Below are positions 32,362-43,353 of a stretch of DNA of 64,000 nucleotides, piece by piece (the first letter of the stretch is position 1; each line of letters begins with the position of its first letter). The notes under the pieces were generated by a model, which searched no databases, was not told the DNA's origin, and saw only the letters and a list, made by a program, of their open reading frames with translations. Made by a program: the position numbers and the translations under genes. Origin of the DNA: Emiliania huxleyi CCMP1516 (taxonomy: Eukaryota > Haptophyta > Isochrysidales > Noelaerhabdaceae); the NCBI RefSeq assembly GCF_000372725.1, contig NW_005196021.1, positions 446,289 to 510,288 on the forward strand. The letters run 5' to 3'.

Positions 32362-33263
32362 GGCGGCGTCGAGCCCGCGCCCCTCCCTCCCCGCCGGGGG
32401 GCAGGAGGAGGAGGAGGGGGGGCGCCGGCGCCACGTGCTCTAGCGAGCCGACTCCCACACCGCCGCTGCTTGCTCGCGCCGCTGCCCACCGGAAGCCCCT
32501 TCCGCCTGCGGAGGAGGAGCTCCGCCGGACTCTGACTTGTGCGCCATCTTTTGCATGCCGCTTTTCCCATCCGACATTCCCCCCCAGACGCCTTCAGTCG
32601 TCGTGTAATACACCCTCCAGCCTCTCCGCGTCACACACTCTGAGTCTCTGCTCTCTCAGACTCTCACTCCGCCCGCTCCCCTCAGCAGTCTCTCTCTCTC
32701 GCGCGCTCTCTGTCCCGCCTCTCTGTCTGTTAATCTCGGCGCACGCTCTCAACACCTACCGATTGTATGATTTGTCCTATTTTCCGGAAAAGATCGGCAT
32801 TACCTGATTTTGAGACATGAGTGATGAGAGCTCCGCCTCCCTGACATTTACCGTTGGCGTAATGGCGTGTGTGAAACCATAACCAAAGCGCTGCGGGGAT
32901 CTACCGAGCTCCGAGGTAATTGCGCGAGATCTCTACGCATGCAGATCGCGCAAGACCGCGGTAGATCCCAGTAGATCGCGATAGAACGGGGAGCTGCAGT
33001 CGTTAAAATTCTTTCCATTCGAGGGTGGGTGCATGCTCACTCCGCCGGGCACTCATCAGCATACAGCAAACACCGACAGACAGAGCGCACCCCCCACAAC
33101 CAATAGGCAGCGCTCAGGCAGAGGGAGGGCGTCCCCTCCCCCCTGCCACTCAGCGGCCTGCGCGGATGCCTTTTGCGAGCGACGTGAGCTTGCCCGCGCG
33201 CTGCGCCTCCCTCCGCTTCGTTCGCCCGCGCCGCACCCTGCCCTTCTCGCTGGACTCGCCTTT
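32362..33263. other. Intergenic region
   Basis: No gene supported. 32880-33000 holds several GATCGCG-type words (GTAGATCCCAGTAGATCGCG), and TAAAATTCTTTC occurs at 33004-33015. The R1 repeat follows. Confidence 0.5.
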
Positions 33264-33795
33264 CCTGAGGCCCCTCCCCGAAAGGGCAAGTCTTAGCCAC
33301 ATGAAACCCGAGACCCCTCCCCCCCCGCCCCGATCCCCCCACCCCCTTGCTCCCCTCCCCCCCCTCGGGAGGGCCGAACTGAGGCGCCCGTGGGGACCCC
33401 ACAATTCCCTTCCCCCCTCTCGGAGGGGGCCGGACGGAGGCGTACCCCGTGGGCCCCACTCTTTCCCTCGCATAGCGGCCACTCTTCGGATCGCTGGTCG
33501 AGCGACCCGGGGGATGCCCCGCGCGCCTGACCCAGGCGCGAAAAACGAATCTGCGAGGCGAGGCCGCTCACGCGGCCCGATGGGGAGGAACGGGGCGAGC
33601 CCCCTCCAACCCACCCGCGCTAGGTCTCGGGCGGCGAAGGGGTCACACCCGACGACCTCGGGAACTAGCCGGGGCAGTCGGAGAAGTGGCAACTCCGTGC
33701 ACTGACGGTCGGCCGCCAGAAAACACGCCTCCGTGGCTCGGGTTACACCAATTACCCAACGCGGCCAAAGGATATCCACCTCACCTCGAGAACCC
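33264..33795 (+). repeat. R1 dispersed repeat, long copy 5' of the first RCC1 gene
   Basis: About 530 bp nearly identical to 42755-43290. Landmarks in order: CCCCTCCCCGAAAGGG, GAACTGAGGCGCCCG, GGTCGAGCGACCCGGGGGAT, CGTGCACTGACGGTCGGCCG, CCAACGCGGCCAAAGGATAT. It ends about 45 bp before the ATG at 33840. Confidence 0.93.
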
Positions 33796-33839
33796 GAAAA
33801 AAGAAAAGAGCGCGCGAGAACCCAGATAGATACGTGTAT

Positions 33840-35270
33840 ATGTCCACCCCGCCGCGCCGCCGCTCGCGCCGCCTCGCCTCCGCCGCCGCCGCCGCGCCCT
33901 CGCCAAGCACGCCGCCCCCCGCCCGCCTCCTCGACCTGCCCACGGAGCTCCTCGAGCGCATCCTCTCTCGCTGCGACAGCCCCCTCGACATCGCTCGCGC
34001 CGCGGCCGTCTCGCTCCTCTTCCACGCCTCTCTCGCGGAGCGGGGCATCCGCTTGTGGGCGCAAGAGCGCGGCTTGGAGCTGCCGGCGCAGCCAGAGGGC
34101 GAGAGCTGCGCCATGCGATGGCTGTGCTATTCGGCGCTGCTGCGCGAGGCCAACCCGCCGGCGAAGGCTGCGGCATGCGAACAGCACAGCGTCTTCATCG
34201 ACGGCGAGGGGCGGCTCTCGTCGTGCGGCACGGCGCCGTCCTACTATCCAGGGCTGCTCGGTCACGGCGAGGGCGTGACGCGGCTCAACACGCCGACCCG
34301 CCTCCCTTCCCCGCTGGGTGGCGAGCGCGCCGTGAGCGTGTCGACTGGAGACGCCCACAGCCTCGCCCTCACCGCCGACGGCGCCCTCTGGAGCTGGGGC
34401 AATGGCTACTCGGGCAGGCTGGGCCACGGCGACGCGCAGCACCAGTGGCAGCCGACGAAGATCGAGGCCTTTGCTGACCAGCGCGTCGTCGCCGTGTCGG
34501 GTCGAGTGGTCCACAGCCTTGTCCTCACCGCCGACGGCGCCCTCTGGAGCTGGGGCGGTGGAAACTTTGGCAAGCTGGGCCACGGCGACTACCAGAACCA
34601 GCTGCTGCCGAAGAAGATCGAGGCCTTTGCTGGGCAGCGCGTCGTCACCGTGACGGCTGCGAGGTACCACAACCTCGCCCTCACCGCTGACGGCGCCCTC
34701 TGGAGCTGGGGCGCAGGCTACTTGGGCAAGTTGGGCCACGGCGACCAGCAGATCCAGCTGCTGCCGAAGAAGATCGAGGCCTTGTCTGGGCGGCGCGTCA
34801 TCGCTGTGTCGGCTGGAGGCGGCCACAGTCTCGCCATCACCGCCAACGGCAGTGTTTGGAGCTGGGGCGGTGGAGCCATTGGCCAGCTGGGCCACGGCGA
34901 CGAGCAGAACCAGCTGCTGCCGAAGAAGATCGAGGCCTTTGGTGGCCAGCGCGTCCTCGCTGTGTCAGCAGGGCACTGCCACAGCATGGCAATCACCGCC
35001 GACGGCGCCGTCTGGAGCTGGGGCCATGGAGCCTATGGCCGGTTGGGCCACGGCGACGAGCTGGACCAGCTGCTGCCCAAGAAGATCGAGGCCTTTGCTG
35101 GGCAGCGCGTCCTCGCTCTGTCGGCGGGAACATGCCACAGCCTCGCCCGCACCGCCGACGGCGCCGACTTTACCTGGGGCGAGGGCTGCCACGGCTGTCT
35201 AGGCCACGGAGAGGACCTGTCGAACCAGCTGCTGCCCAAGAAGATCGAGATGTGGGCGACGGGGCAGTGA
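33840..35270 (+). CDS. F-box protein with RCC1 beta-propeller repeats
   Basis: 476 residues, no intron. Near residues 35-60 is an F-box-like helix pair, LDLPTELLERILSRCDSPLD, which would bind Skp1 in an SCF ubiquitin ligase. From about residue 115 to the end run seven RCC1-type repeats of about 51 residues with the pattern HSLALTADGALWSWGxGxxGxLGHGD, enough for a seven-bladed propeller that would bind a substrate or a small GTPase. Most repeats contain QLLPKKIEAFxGQRV, so they duplicated recently. Start at ATG 33840; a GTG six bases upstream is in frame but less likely. The immediate 5' flank is the R1 repeat. A diverged paralogue lies at 60072-61659 on the other strand. Confidence 0.88.
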   Translation: MSTPPRRRSRRLASAAAAAPSPSTPPPARLLDLPTELLERILSRCDSPLDIARAAAVSLLFHASLAERGIRLWAQERGLELPAQPEGESCAMRWLCYSALLREANPPAKAAACEQHSVFIDGEGRLSSCGTAPSYYPGLLGHGEGVTRLNTPTRLPSPLGGERAVSVSTGDAHSLALTADGALWSWGNGYSGRLGHGDAQHQWQPTKIEAFADQRVVAVSGRVVHSLVLTADGALWSWGGGNFGKLGHGDYQNQLLPKKIEAFAGQRVVTVTAARYHNLALTADGALWSWGAGYLGKLGHGDQQIQLLPKKIEALSGRRVIAVSAGGGHSLAITANGSVWSWGGGAIGQLGHGDEQNQLLPKKIEAFGGQRVLAVSAGHCHSMAITADGAVWSWGHGAYGRLGHGDELDQLLPKKIEAFAGQRVLALSAGTCHSLARTADGADFTWGEGCHGCLGHGEDLSNQLLPKKIEMWATGQ

Positions 35271-36434
35271 GAAACGCAGTTGGACAAGGAGGGGATGCTC
35301 AGGCTTCTCGCGGAGCTCTCAACGGGGAGAGGATTCGGTTCGGCGCCACGGCTGGGCCGAGCCCGAGGAGGCAGCCACCAGAGGCACTGAGTTAGACTTG
35401 CTGCTGGTTTTACCCACATATCTTCTCGGTTGAGGGGTGTCCGTTTTTTTGATTTATTTATTCGGCGGCCGCGCAGATCGCTCACACATGATGTACCTTC
35501 GAGAGCAAACAGACAGACCCAGATGTTGACAGTCAGACTGCAGGGAAGGCTTGCGCGACATGTCCGGCCTCTTAACTGCTGTCCGCCAACAGCCAGGCGG
35601 AGGGCAACCTCGTTAGGAGGCTAGAGATCTCCTTCATCCGAAGGGAGGATCGCCCTGCCACAGCTACGCGAGCGACGCCAGCTTGCGAGACGTTCAATTC
35701 GAGCATTCGGGCCGCGCGACCTATGGAGACCCAGCCAGAGGCAAGCGCGGGCGCTGCCCAAGCGGATCGCCGGCAACTAGTGCCGCCCGCGCCTGGCGCG
35801 ACCGCCTTCAAGCGCGGGCGGCCCGTGACTTTGCTCCATCAAGCGGGACAAGGCAAAAACACAGTTGCACAGATACATGCCGGCGGCGCGACTCCCCCCC
35901 GCAGATCGTCCTCAGTGGGGGAGACCGCGACACCGGTGACGGAGCGCAGTTGGGGAGTGTCTTCGGCTCACGCCAGGGCGCTCGTTGCTCCTCCGTCTCT
36001 TTGTATCTTCCATACTGCATTTATCAGAAGACGCATGGTTCTTGCACTTGTGCAAGATTGGGCGTCTTCTGCCGCAGTCCCTTTGATGGGAGGCCCCAGG
36101 GTGGGGGCCACCTCGAACCCCCGGCCAGGGATTCGAGCGGAGGGTGCCCCGGATTCATCTATCCGTTGGGCCCCGGTACATTCATTAGAACTGATCACTT
36201 TGCGCAGCAGCCGTCCCTTCGCCGACTGGACGGCAGTGCGCTGCGTTGTCGCTCTGTCGTGCACGCTCTCGTGCCTCGTTGTTGTGACCCACCCTGTCCC
36301 ACCCGTGTGTGATCAGTGTCTACGGAGGGAGTGTCTTCGGCTCACGCCAGGGCGCTCGTTGCTCCTCCGTCTCTTTGTATCTTCCATACTGCATTTATCA
36401 GAAGACTCTGAAATCCGTGATCATTTTCGATAGT
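35271..36434. other. Intergenic region with direct repeats
   Basis: Near 35420-35462, GGGGTGTCCG followed by T-rich TGATTTATTTATT matches the LINE 3' end on the plus strand. A 77-bp direct repeat occurs at 35955-36031 and 36329-36405 (GAGTGTCTTCGGCTCACGCC ... TTTATCAGAAGAC). No gene supported between them. Confidence 0.65.
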
Positions 36435-37535
36435 TTACTGGGCTGGGTTTTTAGGCACAAGCGAGCGCTAGTGAACGCCCAGGGAACCGATATGCCTTAC
36501 AGTATTCTTATACAATACTCGCTCGCACCTGCTCGTGCACGAGCCGCAGCGCCCTGCGGGAATCTCCGGGATCATCTCGCTCGTCGCCGATCGCGTCTTC
36601 GAGCCGCTCGAGGTGCGCGCACAAGTCGTACATGTACGAGAGGGAGGGAAGGAGGGCACACCTCCCGTTGGTTTGCGGCCCCGAGCTTGCGGTGCAGCTC
36701 TGCGTGCACGGTGTCGCCCGCCGCCGCTGGCGAGTAGTGCGAGGTCCGCTGCTGCAGTCCCCGCTTCCGCTCGAAGGGGTTGTCGCTGTCGTAGTCGCAG
36801 GCGAGCACGTGTCCGCCGAACAGCTCGCCGACAGCGTCGTCGCGACCGACGCCGCCGCCGAGGCGGGGGGGGCCGCGGTGACCACCGCCGCCCACGTCGT
36901 CCTCCGACGAGTCGGCGTCGGAGTCTGGGGGGGTGGGAGGGTCGGGGCGCACCCGCTCGCGGTCCTTGGCCGCCTTGCCGCCCGCTCCGCCGCCGTCGCC
37001 GCCGCCGCCGCCGCCGCCCGGTGGGGGGTCTCCCCCGTCGGGCTGTGCGACGGGCCGGGCGGCTTGGGCCTCGAGCTGCTCGAGCCGCTTGCGAAGCACT
37101 CGCAGCTCCTCGGCCGAGTCCACGGGAGCGGGAGGCGCGGCTGGGGCCCCGTCGCTGCCCCCGCCAGCCCCCGAGGGGGGGGGCTCCTGCCCAGAGCCAG
37201 CTTTGGCCTCTGCGGGCCGTTCGTCTTGGTCAGCGTCGGAAGCGCGCTTCGGCGCGGATTTGCCCATATCGTTGGGCGCACGGAGGGAAGGAGAGGTGGG
37301 CTCCTGCCCGAGAAGGTCGCGGGACCTGCGCAGAGCTCGCTCTGCGTGATGCCGCTCGAGCTTGGGCGTGCACGCAAGGGCCACGCGCAAGCAAGAGCAA
37401 ACAACTGGGAAGTTCACAGCTGAGCTTACCCAGAGAACGCCGTTCTCACACCCAAAACGTCGACTCCTCACGACTGGATGGCCGAAGCGGGGACTTGGTC
37501 TTCTAGGACCCTACATATACACATATAGCCTACTG
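36435..37535 (-). mobile_element. Possible LTR-retroelement internal fragment
   Basis: The two ends match, in split form, a sequence that is contiguous at about 51273-51379. On the minus strand that sequence starts TGCCTAAAAACCCAGCCCAG, a TG start as in LTRs. The arrangement suggests an internal region between LTR remnants here and a solo LTR at 51 kb. The element is broken and its family is unassigned; the inference is tentative. Confidence 0.35.
36572..37266 (-). CDS. Hypothetical acidic, coiled-coil protein, possibly gag-like
   Basis: Not recognised. The ATG at 37266 opens MGKSAPKRASDADQ, followed by a Pro/Ala/Gly-rich segment, a short coiled coil (EELRVLRKRLEQLEAQ), a Gly-rich acidic region (DPPTPPDSDADSSEDD) and a segment with CDYDSDNPFERKRGL. 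The codon preference is like that of the neighbouring genes. Its position between LTR-like ends suggests it could belong to a retroelement rather than the host. The C-terminal boundary is unresolved. Confidence 0.3.
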
Positions 37536-37689
37536 TACGCGAAACGACGACAACTTACCATGTCCATAGAGTATTGAGTGTGCGAGAGGCGGTGAGCTGA
37601 CTGCTGTGAGCAGGCGATCGGGCGACATGCATGGGGAGTGATGCCTGCCCGGCCGCACAGCGCGCGGCCCAAACTCCGATCGAGACTCA

Positions 37690-37777
37690 TCAGTACTGCT
37701 CCGCGTCCTCAAAGCTCCCGCCCAATCGTGCCGCGATCCTCGCCGCCACCCCCGCAGCCTCGCTCTCGCCGTACTCT

Positions 37778-37809
<32 letters not shown>

Positions 37810-38578
37810 CGGGCCCGGGAGCTGACCGCCCGACAGCGAGAGGCGCTTCTCCTGTGGGCAGACAGAGACAACTCGCGGGGGTCAAAAGACGAGGGGGGGG
37901 GGGGGGGGGACAGCGCCGCTCGTCTGGGAGGCGCGAGAGCTGACCTCCTTCACGTTGCGGGCGAGGTCGGACAAGTTCGAGAAGAAGGCGGCAGACGCGG
38001 CGTGCTGCGCGTCGTGCGCCAACTTGCTCCACGCGTCGTGCGCAAACTCAGTCCACGACCCGCACGCGGCGGCCGCCTAATGGTAGTACACCCCGTAAAC
38101 CTCGCCTCACTTCCAAGATCGGACCCCTATCCACGCCCCAAGCGACTAGCGATGCAAGTGACGTGGCTTAAATCCACACAGGGACTGGGGTGGGAGGCGG
38201 GAAACGCGGCGGCCGGCGGCCCGCCTCGTCGCTCCGCACGGCGCCTACGCAGGAAAGTTCCGAGACGGTTCCCATGGACAGCAGCTCTCGACACCCGCCC
38301 GCGTCTCGTCGCTCAACGCCGCGCGCGCCCTCGAGCAGAGAGGAGCCGTTCCCCTCCCCTCTGGCGGCGGCGGCGTCGGCCTCCTCTTCCTCCTCGTCCG
38401 GCGGCGGCGGCGCGGCGGCGGCGGGCGGACTCGCAAAGAAAGCCAGGAAGAGGAGGAACCCGACCGAGAACGCCGCCAGCGCGCTCGCCGCGAAGATCGG
38501 CCGAGTCTCGGGGTCGATGCCGATCGCGGCCTCGAGGGCGGAGATCGGCCGACCCGGACTTGGGGCCGCCGGCGAGGG

Positions 38579-38613
<35 letters not shown>

Positions 38614-39651
38614 GCGAGATGCAGTCGAGGATGAAGTCCGACTGGCCGCACACGGCCGCCTCGCTCTCCGCCGGCGCCACACAGAGGGCCGTCCCCGCCG
38701 AAGTGTTCGAGTAGTACCGCTCGCACGCAGCATGGGAGGACGGCAGCTCCCAGCAGTGCTTGGCGGTGCGCCCGTCGCGCAGCTGCTGCCGCCCCGCCAA
38801 TTGGTCGCCGCAAGGAGCCGGCGGCGGCAGGAGAGGCGGCGGCGCTCTCGGCGGCAGCGGCGGCGGATAGGGTGGCAGGGAGCAGTAGATTGGCGCGGCC
38901 CAGTCCACCGCGCACCTTGGACACACACCGCCCACAAGTTGGTCCATTCGTGAGGCGAGAGTGGTTCGAGCTGCCTCTCGACTGCTCTGGTGCACCTTGA
39001 GTCCCAGACGCCCGTCCACAGGTTGAGGAAGCGCCGCCAGTAGCACAGGTAGAGCACCTAGTAGTATAGTAAGCAACTCCAAGCTCGGACCCCTCTACCG
39101 ACACCACCCAAGCGACTAGCGACACAGGGGACGTGGCTTAACACACACGGAGACGGGGCGTGGGGGGGGGGGGGGGGATAGAGCTCTAGGGGCCCGATCT
39201 TGGAATGGAGGAGTTGCTTACTACTGACGAAGGTAGAGCACCTGCCGCCCCTCCATGTAGTTCTCCGAGATGCGCGACTCGTCGTTGCGCCCGGTCTCCT
39301 AATGAACTAATTAATTGACACTTCGAATTGACTGCTCGAGAGGCGCGACTCGTCGTTGTGCCCGGTCTCCTATTCCACTCCGCAGATGGATCAAGTATTC
39401 TCCCGAGGACCCGCCTCGCCGATCGCCCGCCCGCCCTCCTTCTCTGCGGTGAGGTAGTAGCTCTCGCACTCGGCCTGGTCGGCATTGCGCTCCTGGCGGA
39501 GGGCAGAGAGGAAGGGGTCTCGGCCACCGTGGCTCCAGTCTCCCCCCCTCCCTGTGGGACCCCACGCCACGTCTCCTGTCGCTATGCGCAGTCACTGGCT
39601 ACGGGTCGGAACTTGGACGAGTAGGTGGCCCACTTTACTGCGGACGACGAC
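37690..39651 (-). CDS. Pro-rich type I membrane protein, unknown function (3' exons)
   Basis: Exons read on the minus strand: 39651-39603, 39492-39415, 39298-39242, 39057-38996, 38915-38225, 38076-37945, 37851-37690 (stop). Every junction keeps frame. Donors are GT, GC, GT, GT, GC, GT in that order. The protein has KWATYSSKFRP, ERNADQAECESYYLTAEKEG and NYMEGRQVLYLCYWRRF, then a Cys-containing ectodomain (CAVDWAAPIYC, KHCWELPSSHAACERYYSN, ESEAAVCGQSDFILDC) with Pro-rich linkers (PPPSPPSPPSPPPSP), one membrane helix (PIFAASALAAFSVGFLLFLA), an acidic stretch and a helical tail ending AARLGGSFEDAEQY. A wall or surface protein is likely. The 5' end is not resolved and may include the Pro-rich segment at 39953-40573. 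Two 75-bp direct repeats (38108-38180 and 39078-39145) lie in its introns. Confidence 0.6.
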
Positions 39652-39714
39652 CTGTGCTGCGGGTGGGGCTATCCTACTCTGGTCTACTAACGGCTATCCT
39701 ACTCTGGTCTACTA

Positions 39715-39752
39715 ACGGCGCCGCGCGCGCGCGCGCGCGCGCCTCCGTCGAT
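39715..39752. repeat. (GC)n tract
   Basis: Alternating CG run near 39720-39742, preceded by a 24-bp tandem duplication (CTATCCTACTCTGGTCTACT) at 39668-39714. Z-DNA-prone. Lies between exons of the minus-strand gene. Confidence 0.85.
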
Positions 39753-39952
39753 CCGCACCAACCGCCCTTGGTGCCGTGCAAGGCTAGGTACGCGGGGCCG
39801 CCCGGCAGCCGCGAGCGCTCTCGGTAAATCGGAGCGCAGGCAAACCTACGTCGTGACAGGGGGGGGGGAGGGGTCCAAGCTGGGGGGGGGGAGTTGCTTA
39901 TTACTGCCTGCTCACTACTTGAAGAGCTGGCATAGACACTACAGCCTGCTTA

Positions 39953-40573
39953 CTACTTGAAGGACGCCAGTAATGAGGGCGTGTCTTCAACGGGTCGCGA
40001 AGACACGGGCTTGCTAACACAGTGAATACGGCTGCAACGCGCAGAATGCAGCTGAACACGCGTTCTCTCGACCGCGAGTCGGAGTGATAGAATGAGCCGT
40101 CGCGTGAAGGGCATATACTTCCCATCTAAGGCTGGCAACCCGCCGAGCTTGTCGAAGCCAGCTGGGAACAGAGGCGGGAACGGCGGGGGAGGGGGCCACG
40201 GAGGGGACGGCGGCGGAGGAGGCGGCGGAGGCAGCGAGGGCGGCGAGGGCAGCGAGGGCGGAGAGGGCGGCGAGGGCGGCAGCTTCGGCGGCGACGGTGG
40301 CGGCGGCGGAGACGGCGGTGGCTGCAGCGGCGGTTGAGATGGTGGCGCCGGAGGCGGCGACGGCGGCGGCAACGACGGCGGCGAAGGCGGCGGCGGCAGG
40401 GGAGGCGACGGGGGAAACGGCGGCACTGGCGGCGGAGGATACGGGACGGGGCCATGCTGCCGAACCGGCAGGGGCGTGCCGCCGGGCGGCGGCGGGAGAT
40501 GATGGTGCCGTAAAGGAGGCGGAGGGTCGACGATGCCAAAGAAGTGTTGGGCTGACTGCGCAGCCCACGGCAT
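39953..40573 (-). CDS. Hydroxyproline-type Pro-rich segment, probable 5' exon of a surface protein
   Basis: From the ATG at 40573 (MPWAAQSAQHFFGIVD) the frame encodes about 120 residues of PPPP, PPSPP and PPPAPP runs, as in extensin- or pherophorin-like wall proteins, then FPAGFDKLGGLPALDGKY. Codon preference weakens after that point, so a splice donor probably lies near 40140 and the listed end is only the end of the open frame. Same strand and same Pro-rich style as the gene ending at 37690; they may be one gene, but I could not prove the join. Confidence 0.4.
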   Translation of the reverse strand: MPWAAQSAQHFFGIVDPPPPLRHHHLPPPPGGTPLPVRQHGPVPYPPPPVPPFPPSPPLPPPPSPPSLPPPSPPPAPPSQPPLQPPPSPPPPPSPPKLPPSPPSPPSLPSPPSLPPPPPPPPSPPWPPPPPFPPLFPAGFDKLGGLPALDGKYMPFTRRLILSLRLAVERTRVQLHSARCSRIHCVSKPVSSRPVEDTPSLLASFK

Positions 40574-40887
40574 GGAAGTGCGAGGGAGGTGGCTTTCTGG
40601 CAGGTAATGGGCGCCGTCGTGGAGCGCCGTCGTGTCCGCCGTAATAAAATTCACATCGCGGCTGCAGAGCGAGGTCTTGTGAAAGAGGCGCTCGGACACA
40701 CTTGAACGAAACGGATGCGCCTGAACAAAATTCGTTGCCAGACCTTTGAACCTGCCCAAGCCAGAGTAGCACACGCTCGCGGCGCGCTCGTGGTCGTTCT
40801 CAGGGCGGCTCGCACAGCGCCCACACACGCACACACGCACACGCACACGCACACGCACACGCACACGCACACGCACACGCACACACA

Positions 40888-40970
40888 GTAGGTAGGTAGG
40901 TAGGTAGGTAGAAAGGTGAAGAACAGCCAGGCTCGGACTGGACACCAACGCGGTATGGGTGGACGCTGGA
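40888..40970 (-). repeat. TAGG-repeat block, inverted copy of 667-757
   Basis: TAGGTAGGTAGG followed by AAAGGTGAAGAACAGCCAGG and CTGGACACCAACGCGGTATG, which is the reverse complement of the block near 674-750. An ACACGC/(CA)n run precedes it at 40829-40887. Confidence 0.85.
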
Positions 40971-41191
40971 CAGATGATGACGACACGCACGAGCGACACA
41001 CAGACACAAACAAGCTCACAAGACACACAGCCAGCTGGCTGCCACACACCCTGAGTTGGCGTACACATAACTCAAGGCCACATCCTCCCTGTCGCCCCCC
41101 CCCAGCACTCCAAGGTGCCAAGAGAAACAAACAAGGGCACAACAAACAACAGACGACAGGAAGTGACATGTGAGGCTAGAGCAGCATGCTC

Positions 41192-41412
<221 letters not shown>

Positions 41413-41740
41413 ACAGACACACAGCCCCTTCCCCTTCCCCCTCAAGACCTCAAGGACGAGGACACACACAGGACGCACCTCTAGCGAGGCCCGCATAGTA
41501 TGTGGGAGACTCCTGCCGCCGCCCCTGCCACCCCTGTGTCAGTGTGCCTGTGGTCGCGAGAGACTGCCAGCGAGAAGCTGGAGGCAGGTCGCTAGACTGA
41601 GATGAGACCGCCAGTGGAGATGGGAAGGGGGGGGAGATTCAAGAAAAAAGAAATTTGAGGTTTGAGCTGCCCCGACGACATCGCGTCGCCGTGCGGCGGC
41701 TGAGGCCAAGCTCCACGATCGCGACGATCGACCCGTCACC

Positions 41741-42088
41741 ATGCCCAAGCGTGGTGCGCTGCGTGGCACCCGTGCACGGAACGAAGCACCAGATCTCGAA
41801 CTCCAGTGGGTTCGAGTCAACGACGACGAAGAGACGAGTCATCGCATATTACACATCGGAGATCTTGAGCTCTCCGGTCCAGCCTACGACGCTGTTGGAC
41901 GACTCGAGGAGCAACGTGATCCCACTCGAAAGATAGTGGACATGCGTGCGTATCCCGTTGGGCGTCCTATGCCGCCGGAAGCAGCCGAGTTTGCCAAGTT
42001 CGCTCCGCTCAACGTGCCAATTTGGATGACAACCGCAGTGGTGACTGTCAGCACATCGTCCGGATTCGAAAAGACATACGTCTTTTGA
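41741..42088 (+). CDS. Hypothetical protein, doubtful
   Basis: Not recognised. The 115-residue frame from the ATG at 41741 includes GDLELSGPAYDAVGRLEEQR and AEFAKFAPLNVPIWMT. Base composition here is closer to balanced and codons show little third-position GC preference, unlike the surrounding genes, so it may be a fossil insertion or a chance frame. A frame of 162 codons overlaps on the other strand. Confidence 0.22.
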   Translation: MPKRGALRGTRARNEAPDLELQWVRVNDDEETSHRILHIGDLELSGPAYDAVGRLEEQRDPTRKIVDMRAYPVGRPMPPEAAEFAKFAPLNVPIWMTTAVVTVSTSSGFEKTYVF

Positions 42089-42407
42089 ATATTTCTTGGG
42101 CACCGTCCTCCCATCCCTCCCTTTTGTCTGTTTTTTTCTTTTACGGGACTGGAAAGAGAAATTTGGGCGAGGATTTGGCGCGAAGGCTGCGTTGGCCGCG
42201 CTGCGCGCCGTTCTACTCGGGTAGCCAGACCGATAGCTGAAAAAAAGATAGAAACGGCAGAGACCTCGAGCCGATTGCGCGCTCGGCAAGACGCCCTCAG
42301 GTGCCTGCGCGCCGACCACCCGGTGTTTTGACACCATTATTCTGTATATTAACCTCGCGGCCGCCTAGATAGACTGAAAGAGCTAGACACCGCAGGAGGC
42401 GAGGCTG

Positions 42408-42520
42408 CTGCTGCTGGCTGCTGCTGCTGCTGCCACTACTGCTGCTGCTGCTGCTGCTGATGCTGCTGCTTCTGCTGCGGCTGCGGCTGCGGCTGCAGCT
42501 GCTGCCGCTGCCACTACTGC
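42408..42520. repeat. (CTG)n / (GCT)n tract
   Basis: Imperfect CTG trinucleotide repeats, followed by a C-run near 42546-42562. Confidence 0.95.
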
Positions 42521-42754
42521 CGCTACTGCCGACGCTAAATACGATCCCCCCCCCCCCCCCCCTCACCCCGCCCCGCCCGCCCGCCCACCAGCCGCCCAAC
42601 CCCTCCCCCCCACCCCCCAATCACCTCTCACACAGGCGACCGCCACCATCACACACCATCTTATAGGCGCTCGACACCCCCACTCGCTGCCTACTCGCTG
42701 CCTCGAGGGAGGGGGGGAAGACGTCAGGCAGCTCTCACTCCTGTGATGAGCGCT

Positions 42755-43290
42755 TGAACGGAGGCCCCTCCCCGAAAGGCAAGTTTTAGCCACACGAAAT
42801 CGAGACCCCTCCCCACCGCCCCGATCCCCCCACCCCCTTGCTCCCCTCCCCCCCTCGGGAGGGCCGAACTGAGGCGCCCGAGGGGACCCCGCCATTCCCT
42901 TCCCCCCTCGGAGGGGGCCGGACGGAGGCGTACCCCGAGGGCCCCGCTCTTTCCCCCGCATAGCGGCCACTCTTCGGATCGCTGGTCGAGCGACCCGGGG
43001 GATGCCCCGCGCGCCTGACCCAGGCGCGAGAAACGAATCTGCGAGGCGTGGCCGCTCATGCGGCCCGATGGGGAGGAGCGGGGCGAGCCCCCTCCAACCC
43101 ACCCGCGCTAGGTCTCGGGGGACGCAGGGGTCACTCCCGCGCGACCTCGGGAACTAGCCGGGGCAGTCGGAGAAGGGGCAACTCCGTGCACTGACGGTCG
43201 GCCGTCAGAAAACACGCCTCCGTGGCTCGGGTTACACCAATCCTCGCTACCCAACGCGGCCAAAGGATATCCACCTCGAGAACCTCGAGA
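42755..43290 (+). repeat. R1 dispersed repeat, long copy 5' of the SLC43-like gene
   Basis: Same landmarks and order as 33264-33795. It ends about 65 bp upstream of the ATG at 43354. Confidence 0.93.
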
Positions 43291-43353
43291 GAGAGACCTC
43301 GAGAGAAGCCGTACCCCCACCACAGCCAACCTTGCACGAGGCAGCTCTGTCGA

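Noticed and set aside
36090-36160. Possible tRNA-like GGGTTCGAGG on the minus strand
   Set aside because: No cloverleaf could be formed around it.
39000-39082. Signal-peptide-like start (LGALPVLLAALPQ) at 39082 for the surface protein
   Set aside because: Initiation would be at TTG, codon third positions are not GC-biased in that frame, and the neighbouring frame joins the adjacent exons in phase.
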